Shown in pieces: positions 1 through 9,660 of a DNA stretch of 64,000 nucleotides. The notes beneath the pieces are model-generated. The model made no database searches, was not told the DNA's origin, and saw nothing but the letters and a program-made list of their open reading frames with translations. Numbering within the stretch: position 1 is the first letter of the stretch; the number at the start of each line of letters is the position of its first letter. This stretch comes from Larix kaempferi (taxonomy: Eukaryota > Streptophyta > Pinopsida > Pinales > Pinaceae): positions 18,596,001 through 18,660,000 of the forward strand of contig BSBM01000047.1 in NCBI GenBank assembly GCA_027924585.1. The letters run 5' to 3'. The position numbers and the translations under genes were made by a program.

Positions 1-665
1 CATGAGATCTTGTATGGGTGTGGATGTTCTCGACACTTCAACTCAATCCTATCGATGACCTCTGTCGACACAAGATTCTCAGTGATTCCACCATCAACTA
101 TGGTCTTACAACGCCATTCCCCGATTCGTACCTTGGTTCGAAAGATCAACTTTTGCTGTGCTAGCTCTTTCTCATCGCGTCGGTCCTCTTGAACTAATGT
201 TCTGCTAACTGTCAGGTTCCGATTCTTCCTCCTTTCATCCTCATTGATGTAGGATGCTGATTCTTCCCTCTCATCGACTCGCTCATCTCTTCGACGTCTG
301 GGTTTCGACTCCTCTGCAGCATGTAGGTTCTCTGGGCATTCATATGCCTTGTATCCCGCTCCACGACACTTATAATAGATTATGGATGGTCTGTTATCCC
401 TTTTTCTGTTGGATGTACCACTTCGACCATACGCACCTCGACTGCATGGTCCTCTACCATCACGTCGGTTTTCTTGCACGTTCTCCCTTGTCAATATCCC
501 TTCTGCATGTCGACTATCTTCAATAGTTTCCTTCCTGTAACAGCTACTTTGGGCTTTCGCGGAAACAGTCTTCGCACCCCGACTGATCATCCTACCTCTG
601 GTCGCTGCGGATTTCCTCAATAGTTTCTCCTCTGCCTTCAGAGATAACTGGTAGGCTTCACCCAT
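1..665 (-). pseudogene. Ty3/gypsy gag C-terminus, zinc knuckle and start of protease, cut by the window edge
   Basis: The minus strand stays open from an ATG at 665 to the window edge, which is unlikely by chance in this DNA. The translation begins with a helix typical of the gag C-terminus (GEAYQLSLKAEEKLLR). A degenerate CCHC zinc knuckle follows at about 333-378 (KCRGAGYKAYECP), in which the first Cys and the His have both become Tyr. A basic linker then leads to the retroviral-type aspartic protease region, with the active-site-like motif IVDGGITENLVS at about 63-98 and the following HPHPYKIS motif. This order is that of gypsy gag-pol polyproteins. The reading frame is open, but the knuckle has lost two of its four metal ligands, so the copy is probably dead. 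The frame upstream of 665 is closed by a stop. RT and integrase would lie to the left, outside the window. Confidence 0.8.
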
Positions 666-3390
666 TGCTCTAAATCTTTATGTGTTACTAAATATTGAGT
701 CTTGTATTGATGAGAGAGGAAGGTCTTTCTATGAGAGCGATTATCCCCTAATCTAGTGGATTCACTGCCCAAATTGGGAGTGACCTCTCTACCGGAAAAC
801 ACAGGTTGGACAAAGAATCAGAATGGTTGGGTGGAAAATTGAAGTCAAGACTTCAGTCACTTCAGTCTTACCATTCTACTTAATTTAGATAAGTATTCTT
901 AACTTGTTGTATTATTTTTTATTAATCTATGTAAATATTTACTCATGATGCTAGAAATAAATAGAATTCTTATAAAAGTGTAAGTTACCATGTCATTTAA
1001 GATGGTGAGAAATGAGATATTGGTTTAAGGTCCATAAATAATGTTTGGTATGCTCTTGTACTTTTAAAGAATATTATGAAAGGGATTATTATAGTTAATA
1101 CTCAAACTTGATATATGAAGTTATCCAATTAATTTTATTATTAAGTGATTAATCAGAGAATTGACTTTGCCTCATTATGTATAAAGATGGTCAAATAAAT
1201 GTATACTATTTAACTAGTGACAAAATAGACTATGATCGAATATTATGAGAATGTGGAAGGTAACAAAAGGAATTTACGTAATAAATTACATTGCTTATGG
1301 TTGAAGAGTTAAAGTGTTGATAGTATTCTTAGCGTTAGAATTTAAGGTAGTTAGAAATAATGGTATAATGTAAGCACGCAAACATAAGGTGAATTATAAT
1401 TCCATTTTTTCCTATAAATAAATGTAATTGCAAGTGTGATAATTCTATCTAAGAGTTTGTAAGTTACATGTAATTGCAAGTGTGATAATTCTATGTAAGA
1501 GTTTGTAAGTTACTTGATGAAGGGTGTTGAAATGTTGTTATAGGTGTGCATATAAGTTAAAGGTAGTATTCTTATTTGAATGGTTGAAGTTTTGGTTTGG
1601 CCATAAAATGTATGGTTGAAAGTCAACCAAATATGAATGAATGTATCACATTATTTTTAGGTGTTTAAATTATTAGTTATAAATAATAATAAAAACAATA
1701 GATTCCATGTACCTAATTAGCAAAGGGTTTATTTGATGCAAGTAAAGTATTGACATGCCTTCATATTAGTATGGATGAAATTGAAATATTTCTAGGTCAT
1801 ACTAAGTGTGAAAATGGGTTTATGCGAAATTGAGGTAGCAGCTACATGATCAATTGTACTTTATAAGTGAGAAACTATTGTCATCATGGGTAAACATAAT
1901 TATATTGGAATGGATATTTGTTTATGATTAAAAAGGATAATGTCTTAACTTTATAAAATTTTATGTTGGCAAATGATTATTAAGACTAACATTTTGTTCG
2001 TAGAGATGATGATTAAGAAAAAAAAATCATACCCAGTTCACAAAATAGCAATGAGGAAATTGGGTACATTACATTTTGATTCTCCTAAATATTCATATTA
2101 TAGACTATATGGGAAAACTGTATGTTGTTGTGTTATTCTCTATTTTAGAAAATGGTTTCATTCATAATAATGGAATTATTGTACTTTATAAATGAATGGT
2201 TTATATGTTTTTATGAGTGTGATAGCACTGTATTATTGAGAATTTGTTTAATAGAATTGTTGTAGATAAAGTACAAGTAGTATTCATAGGTCTTGTGTCA
2301 TACATTTTGTTACTCTGTATATTTGCATGCTTCAATGAGTAGACTGTTAGAGCCTCTCTAAGATATTTGTTGATAAACTATCGTTGTGATATCCTTACAT
2401 ATAAACCTCATTTATTTTATTCGCAAATTGTTAATATATTAATAGTTTTCAACAAGTTAAAACGAGGATTTGGATTTGAGCGATAGGATGGGAGTAGTAT
2501 TTAGCTATGATGCAATCCAAGAGGATTGCAATCATTTGGAAACTTTTTACATTACAACTTAAGAAAGAGACTCATAGGATAGATTTATAAATGTTATATT
2601 GAAACAAATTAATGTTATAAATACCTTAAGAAATAATGGGACCATGTGAATACGATTCCATGATGATGGTTTGAGAGTCGTATGGATAGGTCGGCACACG
2701 ATACAATCTGGAAGGATTAAACCAAAGGTATCCACATTAAAATTATATGCGCTGCATTATAACCAAACTACATTTAAATGTGTTTCGTGTGTATAAATTT
2801 AAAAAAAAATTATCCATTAAACACATTACATATAGACAGGTCAAGGCCTGCAAGGTTGTGTGTTTGAGTCGCGATTAACTAAGATGCCAATAGGTTCCCT
2901 GTTGGGGTCGAAAAATATATTATTTAGAACAGGAACAAAGTATAAACGAGATTATTAATACAAACACAATATATATATATATATATATTGTTTATTAGAA
3001 TAAAATTAAAGTGGGATCGATATTGTCGATATCCTTGTATTTTTTCTATTAAATGGAAATCAAGCCACATAAACCATGGAAAGTCAGAAGGTTACATGTA
3101 TATACATTAAACCAAAATAAACTCGGTTAAGCAAGCATTGCTATGAAAGCTTTGTAGTAGAGGAAAGAACATTGTTCTTTATGATGGTCTATCCACACTA
3201 AGGTATACACAATGAACTATAGATTGAAAATAAATGAATGTGAGCATATGCTCATCAAGTTAGTAGATGATAGCTATGCCATTTACTTGGGGTTAATTTT
3301 GAAAGTTCAGGTATTAATTTATTAAGAGGTGTTGAATTTATTTTCTTAAATTTTGATATGCATTTGCTGGAAATTATTTTTAAATAAGTA
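666..3390. other. Non-coding AT-rich stretch
   Basis: No coding homology could be read on either strand. It holds short chance ORFs only, a 46-bp tandem duplication (1422-1513) and an (AT)n run at 2966-2990. It may be the remains of LTR or 5' leader of the gag-protease element to its left, but no LTR ends with a target duplication were found. Confidence 0.5.
1422..1513. repeat. 46-bp tandem duplication
   Basis: The unit beginning ATGTAATTGCAAGTGTGATA occurs twice head to tail with one mismatch (TCTATCTAAG versus TCTATGTAAG). This is a recent local duplication in non-coding DNA. Confidence 0.9.
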
Positions 3391-3477
3391 GTTATTTTTA
3401 TTTTGAAATAAAGTGGATAATGCTCCACAAGTGCACCTTAGAGGATAAGGTTGAATAAGAGGTAAATTCCAAGACAA

Positions 3478-3815
3478 GAAAAGATAAAGGAGTCAAAGCA
3501 AGGAAAGTAGGAAAATGAGAAGAAAGCATAATAAAGCAGCAAAGCTCAAGAAAAGTAGAATAAAGCAGAAAAGCAGGACAAAGCATAAAAGCAGGACAAA
3601 AATAGGACAAAGAAGAAAAGCAGGACAAAGCAGAAAAACAGGGTAAGATAGAAAGGAAGAGAAAAAGTAGGACAAAGCAAAAAATAAGGATAAGGTATAA
3701 AAGAGGGAAAAAGTAGGATAGAAAGGAAAAAAAAAAGAAAATTAGAAATCAAAGCATAGCATAAAGCAAAGCAAAGAAGAAAAAAAGGAAAAAGCTAAAG
3801 CAGAAAGCAAAGCAA
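3478..3815. repeat. Purine-rich minisatellite (AAAGCAGGACA-like units)
   Basis: The plus strand is almost pure A and G, built from imperfect units of about 11-12 bases such as AAAGCAGGACAAAGCAGAAA. The opposite strand is polypyrimidine, which gives several spurious Phe/Leu/Ser/Cys-rich ORFs. The array ends about 60 bases before a TATA box. Confidence 0.8.
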
Positions 3816-3876
3816 CCTTATCCACTCCATGAAGGCACCTTAGCCTATATTAATTTCTCAACAAGTCACCTCAATC

Positions 3877-3884
3877 TATAAAAG
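3877..3884 (+). promoter_or_regulatory. TATA box of the LTR-like region
   Basis: TATAAAAG in the context TCAATCTATAAAAGAAGG matches the plant core promoter consensus and lies about 1 kb upstream of the primer-binding site. Confidence 0.5.
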
Positions 3885-4891
3885 AAGGATTACAACTCCA
3901 TTTCACATATTTTGAAAGTTGAAGAATTGGATTGAGTGCTATTGTGCATCAGTGGCATGGGAAATGTGCCCCTAGTCCAAGCTGGGAGATGTGCTATTGC
4001 TTCCTATGAGAGGATGATGGTATCCAACCATTTTCATTGAGATTATTGTAGGTCCTGAAGACTGTACCATTGGACTACAAGCCCGTGACAATATCCCTCC
4101 ATGCATATTTATGAGTAACTTCCTAGTTTTCCTAATGAAAGAGATTCTTCTGGTTGTATCTCATTCTTGAGAACTATTTGATGTATGAATCAGATATTGA
4201 TGGCTGATATGACTATAATAATGGATCTATGATTTCAATTCTGAAGTTATACTAAATAAAAATCTGATTCCAATACCTCTTCTTGTACCTAGTCTAGATT
4301 TCAATGAAAATGAGCTAGTTTCGAGAATCTATATGGTAAATGAATGAGTATTGATCCAAATGAAGTGATTTATATTTATGATTTTAATTAAGATTCCATA
4401 TGAATCATTCCAAGATTAATATCATAAATTCGTGAGCCTATCAGACTGTTTTGGAAATCGTGAATTTGGCATAGTTGTGCAATCCTGGAAGGCAATTTTT
4501 CTTGCATGTTTGTGAGATCTTCTCAAAACCTTCCCAATTTTTTTGGATAAAAAAAAGGATGTTAGTTGAATATAATTTAATGTTATTTATCCTCCCTAAT
4601 TCAGAATGCTTCACCATTGGTTCTCATTCAATGCTTAGTTGAAAGTCTAGTTTGCATATGTCGGGGTGCCTAGGAGCATTGGAGTAGAATTTAGCCTAGA
4701 TGATGTTCAAAATATTAATGGTCCCAGTACTTTGTGAAAAGGTTCTATAATCTAGCATATTCCTCATCCACTCCAGAATACTTTGATTTTTCTTACCTAT
4801 AGTCAAACTAGTCACCAGAGTCCATTGTTTTTCATTGACCCTTGTAGGAGATTTAGTTAGTGTATCACCAATCCTGGTTGGTAAATTGCAG

Positions 4892-4904
4892 TGGTATCAA
4901 AGCA
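4892..4904 (+). other. Primer-binding site for initiator Met tRNA
   Basis: TGGTATCAAAGCA differs at one position from TGGTATCAGAGC, the complement of the 3' end of plant initiator tRNA-Met used to prime reverse transcription. It follows TTGCA, a plausible LTR 3' end, after a single base. It marks the start of the internal region of a plus-strand LTR retrotransposon. Confidence 0.7.
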
Positions 4905-4978
4905 CTTTATTTGGATCATCCTGTGGAAATTAAATATCAGATGATGACATATCTCAGAACTATCTTCAAGTTGAAACT

Positions 4979-5557
4979 ATGGAACTAGATACAATCATGG
5001 AAGATGAAGGCTTCGAGTTATACGAGGAAGAAGACATCATTTACATTGATGGAGGCATACCAAGAGATGAGGATGGTTAAATTTGTGATCATATGTATAG
5101 TGAAGACCAATGGGATGAAGCACCGATGGCTAATCCTAAAAAGGATTTAGAAAAAATTATATATGCATGTGAAAAATTGCCCCACAACTACCAGGAGTAT
5201 CTAGCCTTGGGAGAAGATATTTGTAAATCCATTTCCTTCAAAGATTATTTTTATTGTAGATTTGGATTAGAGCCCAAGGATGTAGATCAGGATTATTTTG
5301 AGAGCATGAAACCATCCATGGAGGAACCAAGTTTTGTCACTACCCCAAGCAAAGAAGAAGAAAGAGGAATCGAAAGTAAAGCCTCATTGGATGCCATTCT
5401 TTCTAGCAAGAAGAGACTTTTCAGATTCTCTTCAAACAAACTCTACAATAATATTGATTCTAAGGTTACCAAGAAGAAATATGCATCAACTATCTTGAAG
5501 GAGAAAAATCATAGTAACAATCGACCACCAAAGGAGACTAGTAGAAATCTTCCCTAG
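4979..5557 (+). CDS. Unrecognised acidic ORF of an LTR retrotransposon (gag position)
   Basis: A short acidic frame (4979-5080, beginning MELDTIMEDEGFELYEEED) ends at a stop. A 154-codon ORF follows at 5093-5557, beginning MYSEDQWDEAPMANPKKD. It contains a compact helical stretch with aromatic and cysteine residues (YFYCRFGLEPKDVDQDYF) and then a Ser/Lys-rich, probably disordered tail. No zinc knuckle, protease motif or known fold could be recognised. Its place 200 bases after a primer-binding site is where gag would lie, but no gag homology is visible. The last codons abut a Tat-lineage integrase fragment in another frame, so the ORF is probably truncated by a deletion or recombination junction near 5557. 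It could be a non-autonomous element's private ORF. Confidence 0.4.
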
Positions 5558-5559
5558 AG

Positions 5560-5934
5560 TGTCAGATTCCCTCCCTCCACATAGCTGTAGAACTCATTCC
5601 CAACACCTCCCCACTTGAACAATGCCTAATCCTTTTGGAACAGGCTAATGAGGATCGCTAGACGACCCTTCAAACCATCGAAGCTGCAAAAAACAAATCC
5701 AAAGTGGGTTACGATAAACACGTTCACCCACGCAATTTCAGGGAAGGAGACCTTGTACTAGTCTACGACCAAGCACATGATAATATTGGGAAAGGAAAAT
5801 TCGAATCCATGTGGCAAGGACCATACATCGTGCATACTTGTTTGGGACATCGGGCATACATCCTCACCGATTCTGAAGGGACCCCTTTGCACAACTCTCG
5901 GAACGGATTGTACCTTAAACCCTTCTACCCATAA
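5560..5934 (+). pseudogene. Ty3/gypsy (Tat-type) integrase C-terminus
   Basis: The frame through 5704 reads as the end of a gypsy integrase. An alpha-helical stretch (LEQCLILLEQANEDR) is followed by the YDKHVHPRNFREGDLVLVY motif, then GPYIVHTCLGHRAYIL and the closing NGLYLKPFYP before the stop at 5932-5934. This is the GPY/F-type C-terminal module that contacts DNA during strand transfer. One in-frame TAG at about 5659-5661 interrupts the helix. The catalytic core, RT and protease that should precede it are absent: an unrelated ORF lies directly upstream. No chromodomain follows. Instead a second RNase H lies downstream, which is the Tat-lineage arrangement. Confidence 0.85.
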
Positions 5935-6047
5935 CAACTTTTTGAGGACCCACCAGTCCCCTTTTTGTACAGTTTCATTCCCCTTTTTTTGTTTTCCCAC
6001 CCTTTTTATCTACGACCTTACATTTTGATTACCCTACATGATCGCAG

Positions 6048-6475
6048 ATGGGATCCCTCCTACTACCACACGTTGGTTTCACCAATGGTGCAAGTCGCTG
6101 GTCCCTGAACCTCGCCTCTGCAGCTTGGGTTTTATATTCCCCCTCACATGAGCTCATCCACCTTGATGGATTGTGCATAAGGGCTGCTACCAACAACCAG
6201 GCTGAGTACAATGCTGTGACCGGTCTACTGACCATCGTCCTTCATATGAGCATAAGTCTCCTCGTGTGTTTCTTGACTCCCAGCTGCTTGTCGCTCAACT
6301 CAACAACTATTACCAGGTACGAGATCCCTGCCTTTTTAGAAAGTTCCTACGCACTAAACAAATGATTAGACAGTTTGAATCCATTACATTCACTCATATC
6401 CCACGCAATCAAAATAGTGTAGCAGACCAAATGGCTAATAATATTCTCAACTGGCACACAAATCACCATATGTAG
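6048..6475 (+). pseudogene. Additional RNase H domain (Tat-lineage aRH), frameshifted
   Basis: Downstream of integrase lies an RNase H fold. The first part (6048 to about 6245) carries FTNGASRWS, ATNNQAEYNA and the interleaved strands. After a frameshift near 6245 the frame continues with VFLDSQLLVAQLNNYY, FTHIPRNQNSVADQMANN and a stop at 6473-6475. The order matches the family: beta-1 with catalytic Asp, helix with Glu, LDSQL with Asp, and the final NxxAD. The first catalytic Asp is Asn here (FTNGAS), so the enzyme would be inactive even without the frameshift. A second RNase H located 3' of integrase is characteristic of the Tat lineage of Ty3/gypsy elements. Confidence 0.85.
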
Positions 6476-6806
6476 GGCACCGATCATACATACCATCCAC
6501 ATGTACATAACATTATCATTTAAAAATATCAAAAATAAAACCAACTATAAATTGCATCCATGTGCATAAACATAAGTTCATCCACGTGCATAGCAAGCAA
6601 AACATCATCACGAAAGGTAGCCATGTGCCATAAATATATATATATATATATATATCATCAGCATCAAAATGTCATAAGTACCCATTGTACCAAAATATAC
6701 ATATAAACACAACGAGGAGCCCCAACCTCATCCTTGGTAAATATCATGAGCCGTATATACAAAAATCCCACATGATCATCATAGTGGGGGCATCCCTGCC
6801 AAATGC
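6476..6806. other. Spacer between aRH and the antisense gene
   Basis: Non-coding. It contains several short variants of ATCCACGTGCATAA around 6495-6620 and an (AT)n run at 6627-6653. Sense pol and the antisense gene converge on this spacer, so their 3' ends would share it. Confidence 0.6.
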
Positions 6807-8216
6807 CTAGTTAGGCTCCTCCTGATAGTCCTCATCATCATCATCCCCCGTTGACCCCACAGCCTCAGCGGCAACAGCCACAGCTGCCCGTGCTACCTCC
6901 TCATCCTCTCCCAGCTCCTCCTCAGGAAGCCCTCCTCGGGCTACTCATCCTCCTCATCTCTCCCAAGATAAGGTATATCCCCTCGAGCAAACGCTCTCAC
7001 TCTCTTTTCGGCCATCGCAATGTGCCGCATAATAGGCCTCCACTCCTGTGGAGCATCATAACAAATATCGATCAACTCCTAATCCAAATGCTACTAGCCA
7101 TCGCTCGAGATCCCCTCCAGGAGTCGATCAATCCCCTGTCTCAAAACATCCATATTAATTGCAGCACTCCAGCGACGACCCTGTCCACGCCCAACTGGGT
7201 CCACTCCCTCCACATGACCTCACCGTAGCCTATGACCTGGCGGTGGTAACCGTCCCACATCTACCAAACAAAAATACCAAAATGTCAAATACAGGTCCAG
7301 CAACTACAAAATGATATCATATACAAAACCTGTCAAACCAAAATAAAACAAACATACCGTCTGGGCCCCAAGCCTGGATAGGTGGTCTCAGCATCTCTGG
7401 ATCTCCATGAAAGTCCATCCCTGCATATGGATAATCCTCGATGGATACCGATATCTACATCCACTGTAAAAACAACTCCTCGGTAAAAAAATGGCCCACC
7501 AGCCCTCCACCCCTACGAGTCATCATCTTGCCCCATCGCCGCATACGCGGCTCGGTCAGGGGCGCCACTCGCATGGCTCTGTGAGACCGCAGCGTCTGGA
7601 CCCGCTCAAAGAAAAAGGCACACAGAAAAGACAGGAAACAAAACTCATTCCCCAGGTGCCGGACCTTTCTCAGCTCTCGCCGAACAACGGTCAAATACAT
7701 TTGTCCCCATGTATAATACGTCCCATTAAGGACGCTCTCTATCAATAACATCTGCACTCCCGTGATCCGGTTAGGGCCATGGGAACCCAAAACCCGTACC
7801 ACTGCCGCCGCAATAGCCTGCATCACCAGCCTCTCTTTGTCACATAACATGAGTGAAGACCCGCTCACCACCGCCACAGGAAAACAATGTCTCTCTAGTA
7901 AATTCTCCATCGAGACGTTCTCAAGCCTCCTTGGCTGAGTCTCGACAACCATACCTAACTGGGGAAACCCAGTCAAGAAGTATACATCGGCTAGGGTCAT
8001 ATCTAGCCACTCTCCCTGGATCATGAAATACTCGATGTCAGAATCCCAGAACTCAACTAACTTGTTTAGCAATAGAGGTGTTGAATGCATATACGGGATC
8101 TATGCAAACTTCACGAGCCCACTATCAGCTAGTGCCTCTCGAACCCCTTGGTCTGTCCGGATGTTCCTCTGGATATTGCGAGGAATCTACCGCTCTCGCC
8201 ATCCAACCTCTGGCAT
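6807..8216 (-). pseudogene. Antisense plant-mobile-domain gene of a Tat element, spliced and decayed
   Basis: The minus strand encodes a protein resembling the plant mobile domain found in plant transposons and some host genes. From an ATG at 8216-8214 the frame contains DQGVREALADSGLVKF, IPYMHSTPLLLNKLVEFWD and GEWLDMTLADVYFLTGFP (all typical of the domain), then RHLGNEFCFLSFL. It runs into a donor at 7357 (GACG|GTATGT). After a 97-bp intron the frame resumes in phase at 7260 with RLPPPGHR, INMDVLRQGIDRLLEG and APQEWRPIMRHIAMAEKRV. A frameshift near 6920 leads to an acidic tail (GDDDDEDYQEEPN) and a TAG at 6807-6809. In-frame stops lie at codons 10 and 39, at 7455-7457 and several times in the last exon, so this copy is dead. 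Antisense ORFs between pol and the 3' LTR are known in Grande- and Retand-like Tat elements. Confidence 0.75.
7261..7357 (-). other. Intron 2 of the antisense mobile-domain gene
   Basis: On the minus strand the donor is G|GTATGTTTG and the acceptor is TTTGGTAG|ATGTGG, with a T-rich interior. Removing these 97 bases joins two coding segments with the phase conserved (codon split G/AT). That is the main argument that it is a real intron and not decay. Confidence 0.65.
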
Positions 8217-8217
8217 C

Positions 8218-8716
8218 CTGCCAATGACAATAATAAAGCTCATCAGATCCCCATTCAAAACAAAAAAAAAACACACACAACCCTCTAGAGAGCGCTTTCT
8301 CCCTTGAAACGCGTGTTCCAGAATGCATACACCACCCATTTCCCTGCGCTTCACACTGCGCTTTCCTCCCGGAAAGCTGCGGCCCACACCGCAAAGCGAA
8401 CCACCCCCTGGTTACACCCTAAAGCGCATTTTCCCCCTGGAAAGCCGCGCTTCGGAGCGCAACCAGCATGAGTCCACCCGCGGGGCACATCGCAGTTTCC
8501 CGAGTACCCCAGTGCAGCCTAAACCATACCCTTGGCGAAGAAAGCCATGCTTTACAGTGCAGCTAGCTCCCCCATTACCACAGTCCACACCACACCAAAC
8601 CATCTGGAACCCACGCTATGCCATGTAGGTTCCCATTTATGGCCAGTACGACCCCCCAGAGACCCGAAAACATACAAAAACTCTTAAATGACATGGCTAA
8701 GGACACGAACTCTTAC
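8218..8716 (-). other. Probable 5'-UTR intron of the antisense gene
   Basis: On the minus strand a near-perfect donor (TTGCAG|GTAAGAG) lies at 8717/8716 and an acceptor (GTCATTGGCAG|GATGCC) at 8218/8217, two bases before the first ATG of the coding exon. The 499-bp interval contains a GC-rich island. The upstream exon (about 8717-8820) has no ATG, so it would be an untranslated leader. This is inferred from splice consensus only. Confidence 0.5.
8283..8450. repeat. GC-rich island with repeated GCGCTTTCC / GGAAAGC inverted motifs
   Basis: In otherwise AT-rich DNA this block is GC- and CpG-rich. It carries paired motifs: GCGCTTTCCTCCCGGAAAGC (8359-8378) and AAGCGCATTTTCCCCCTGGA followed by AAGCCGCGC (8421-8449), with related AGAGCGCTTTC and GAAACGCG copies just before. 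Each can fold into a short hairpin. It lies inside the proposed 5' intron of the antisense gene and may be a regulatory cluster. Confidence 0.5.
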
Positions 8717-8842
8717 CTGCAACTCCCGGAATCCAAATCCACCAGTGAAATCTCCCACAAACTCAACCTTTAGCTCTGACCTCCTCTAAAGATCTGTAAA
8801 ACTCACCACACACAAATGATACCTATTATGGGGACCACTTAC

Positions 8843-8850
8843 TATTTATA
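8843..8850 (-). promoter_or_regulatory. TATA box for the antisense gene
   Basis: The minus strand reads GGCCAATATCTATAAATAGT here: a strong plant TATA box in a promoter-like context, with a CCAAT motif a few bases upstream. A start about 30 bases downstream would place the cap near 8815-8820, leaving a leader exon of about 100 bases before the GTAAGA donor at 8716. Confidence 0.55.
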
Positions 8851-8988
8851 GATATTGGCCTTATTTTCCTTTTACCATTACGGGATCATCCGAGGCCCGT
8901 TTATCAAACCGTTGATACCAATGCACTCATCGCAACTAGAACTTCGCAGTGGTCCAGTCAATTTACATTTTTCACAGGAACCTTTTCC

Positions 8989-9425
8989 GGGCATCTTTTA
9001 ATCCCCCTCCTCACCTCGGTTTGCATGCCACATCGAATGTTGTCCATTTTTGAAAAACTTTATATCACTGGATTCAGTTTTCTACGCTCGTGATGATGCT
9101 TGAGATCATTTCTCGCTCTCACCTCTAGATTTTTTGGGCATTTTTGCACCCCCCTCATCGCCTCGGTTTGCGTGCCACATCTGTCATCATCCGATTTTGA
9201 AATTTTTTATATCGTCGGATTAAGTTTTTGTGCTCATGATAATGCTCGAGATCATTTCTCGCTCTCACACAACCTTCGTTAGGGCATTTTTTTCCAGGTC
9301 CCTTAACATATCGATTTGCGTGCCACCCTGACTGCGACCTAGCCACCATTTTATTCAGTATAATTTTACCCATTTTTCGGGCTGAACAACACCTTTACGA
9401 AAAAGGCACTTAGGGATTTTCTATT
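8989..9425. repeat. About 147-bp tandem repeats, three degenerate copies
   Basis: Copies start at 8989, 9136 and 9282, each with GGGCATTTTT, a C-rich tract, a TCGGTTTGCGTGCCACAT-like core and, in the first two, GAGATCATTTCTCGCTCTCAC. The spacing is 147 then 146. The array lies between the antisense gene and the 3' LTR. Tandem repeats in this position are a known trait of Retand-type Tat elements. Confidence 0.8.
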
Positions 9426-9660
9426 AAGCTCTTTTCTGACTCCTAAAAGAATGAAAAGATCGTCGTGCAATCTTGCTTCCTTTCATGCTCGTTAAAGTAT
9501 CCGAAAGGGCATCTATTCGGTATAAGTTTACCCCTTTTCCAGACCGACTGGACTAATTACGAAAAATGAATACTCTAGCCACATCAACTAGAAGAGTTCT
9601 TCATTGCATCCTTTTATGCTTTTTGGGGCCTTGGAGACTAACACACAAAAAAGAACCCCC

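Larger units (their letters stand above)
3400..4890 (+). mobile_element. LTR-like region upstream of a primer-binding site
   Basis: The segment ends in CA one base before a tRNA-Met primer-binding site and contains a clear TATA box at 3877-3884 (TCTATAAAAGAAGG), as expected for the U3-R-U5 of a plus-strand LTR retrotransposon. The left border is not defined. A TG start with a target duplication could not be identified, and no second LTR copy lies in the window. The region also holds the purine-rich minisatellite at 3478-3815. The identification as an LTR is inference from position and signals. Confidence 0.45.

Noticed and set aside
254-526. 90-codon plus-strand ORF
   Set aside because: Opposite strand of the gag zinc-knuckle region, which explains the open frame.
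2850-2885. tRNA B-box-like GTGTTTGAGTCGCG, possible SINE
   Set aside because: No matching A box at the right distance, no poly(A) tail and no target duplication.
3398-3752. Three overlapping minus-strand ORFs rich in Phe, Leu, Ser and Cys that look like membrane proteins
   Set aside because: They are readings of the polypyrimidine strand of a purine-rich minisatellite in different frames.
6851-7228. Plus-strand Pro/Leu-rich ORF
   Set aside because: Complement of the acidic tail and last exon of the antisense gene.
7491-8307. Plus-strand ORFs opposite the mobile-domain gene
   Set aside because: Shadows of the antisense coding exon; no domain or codon pattern of their own.
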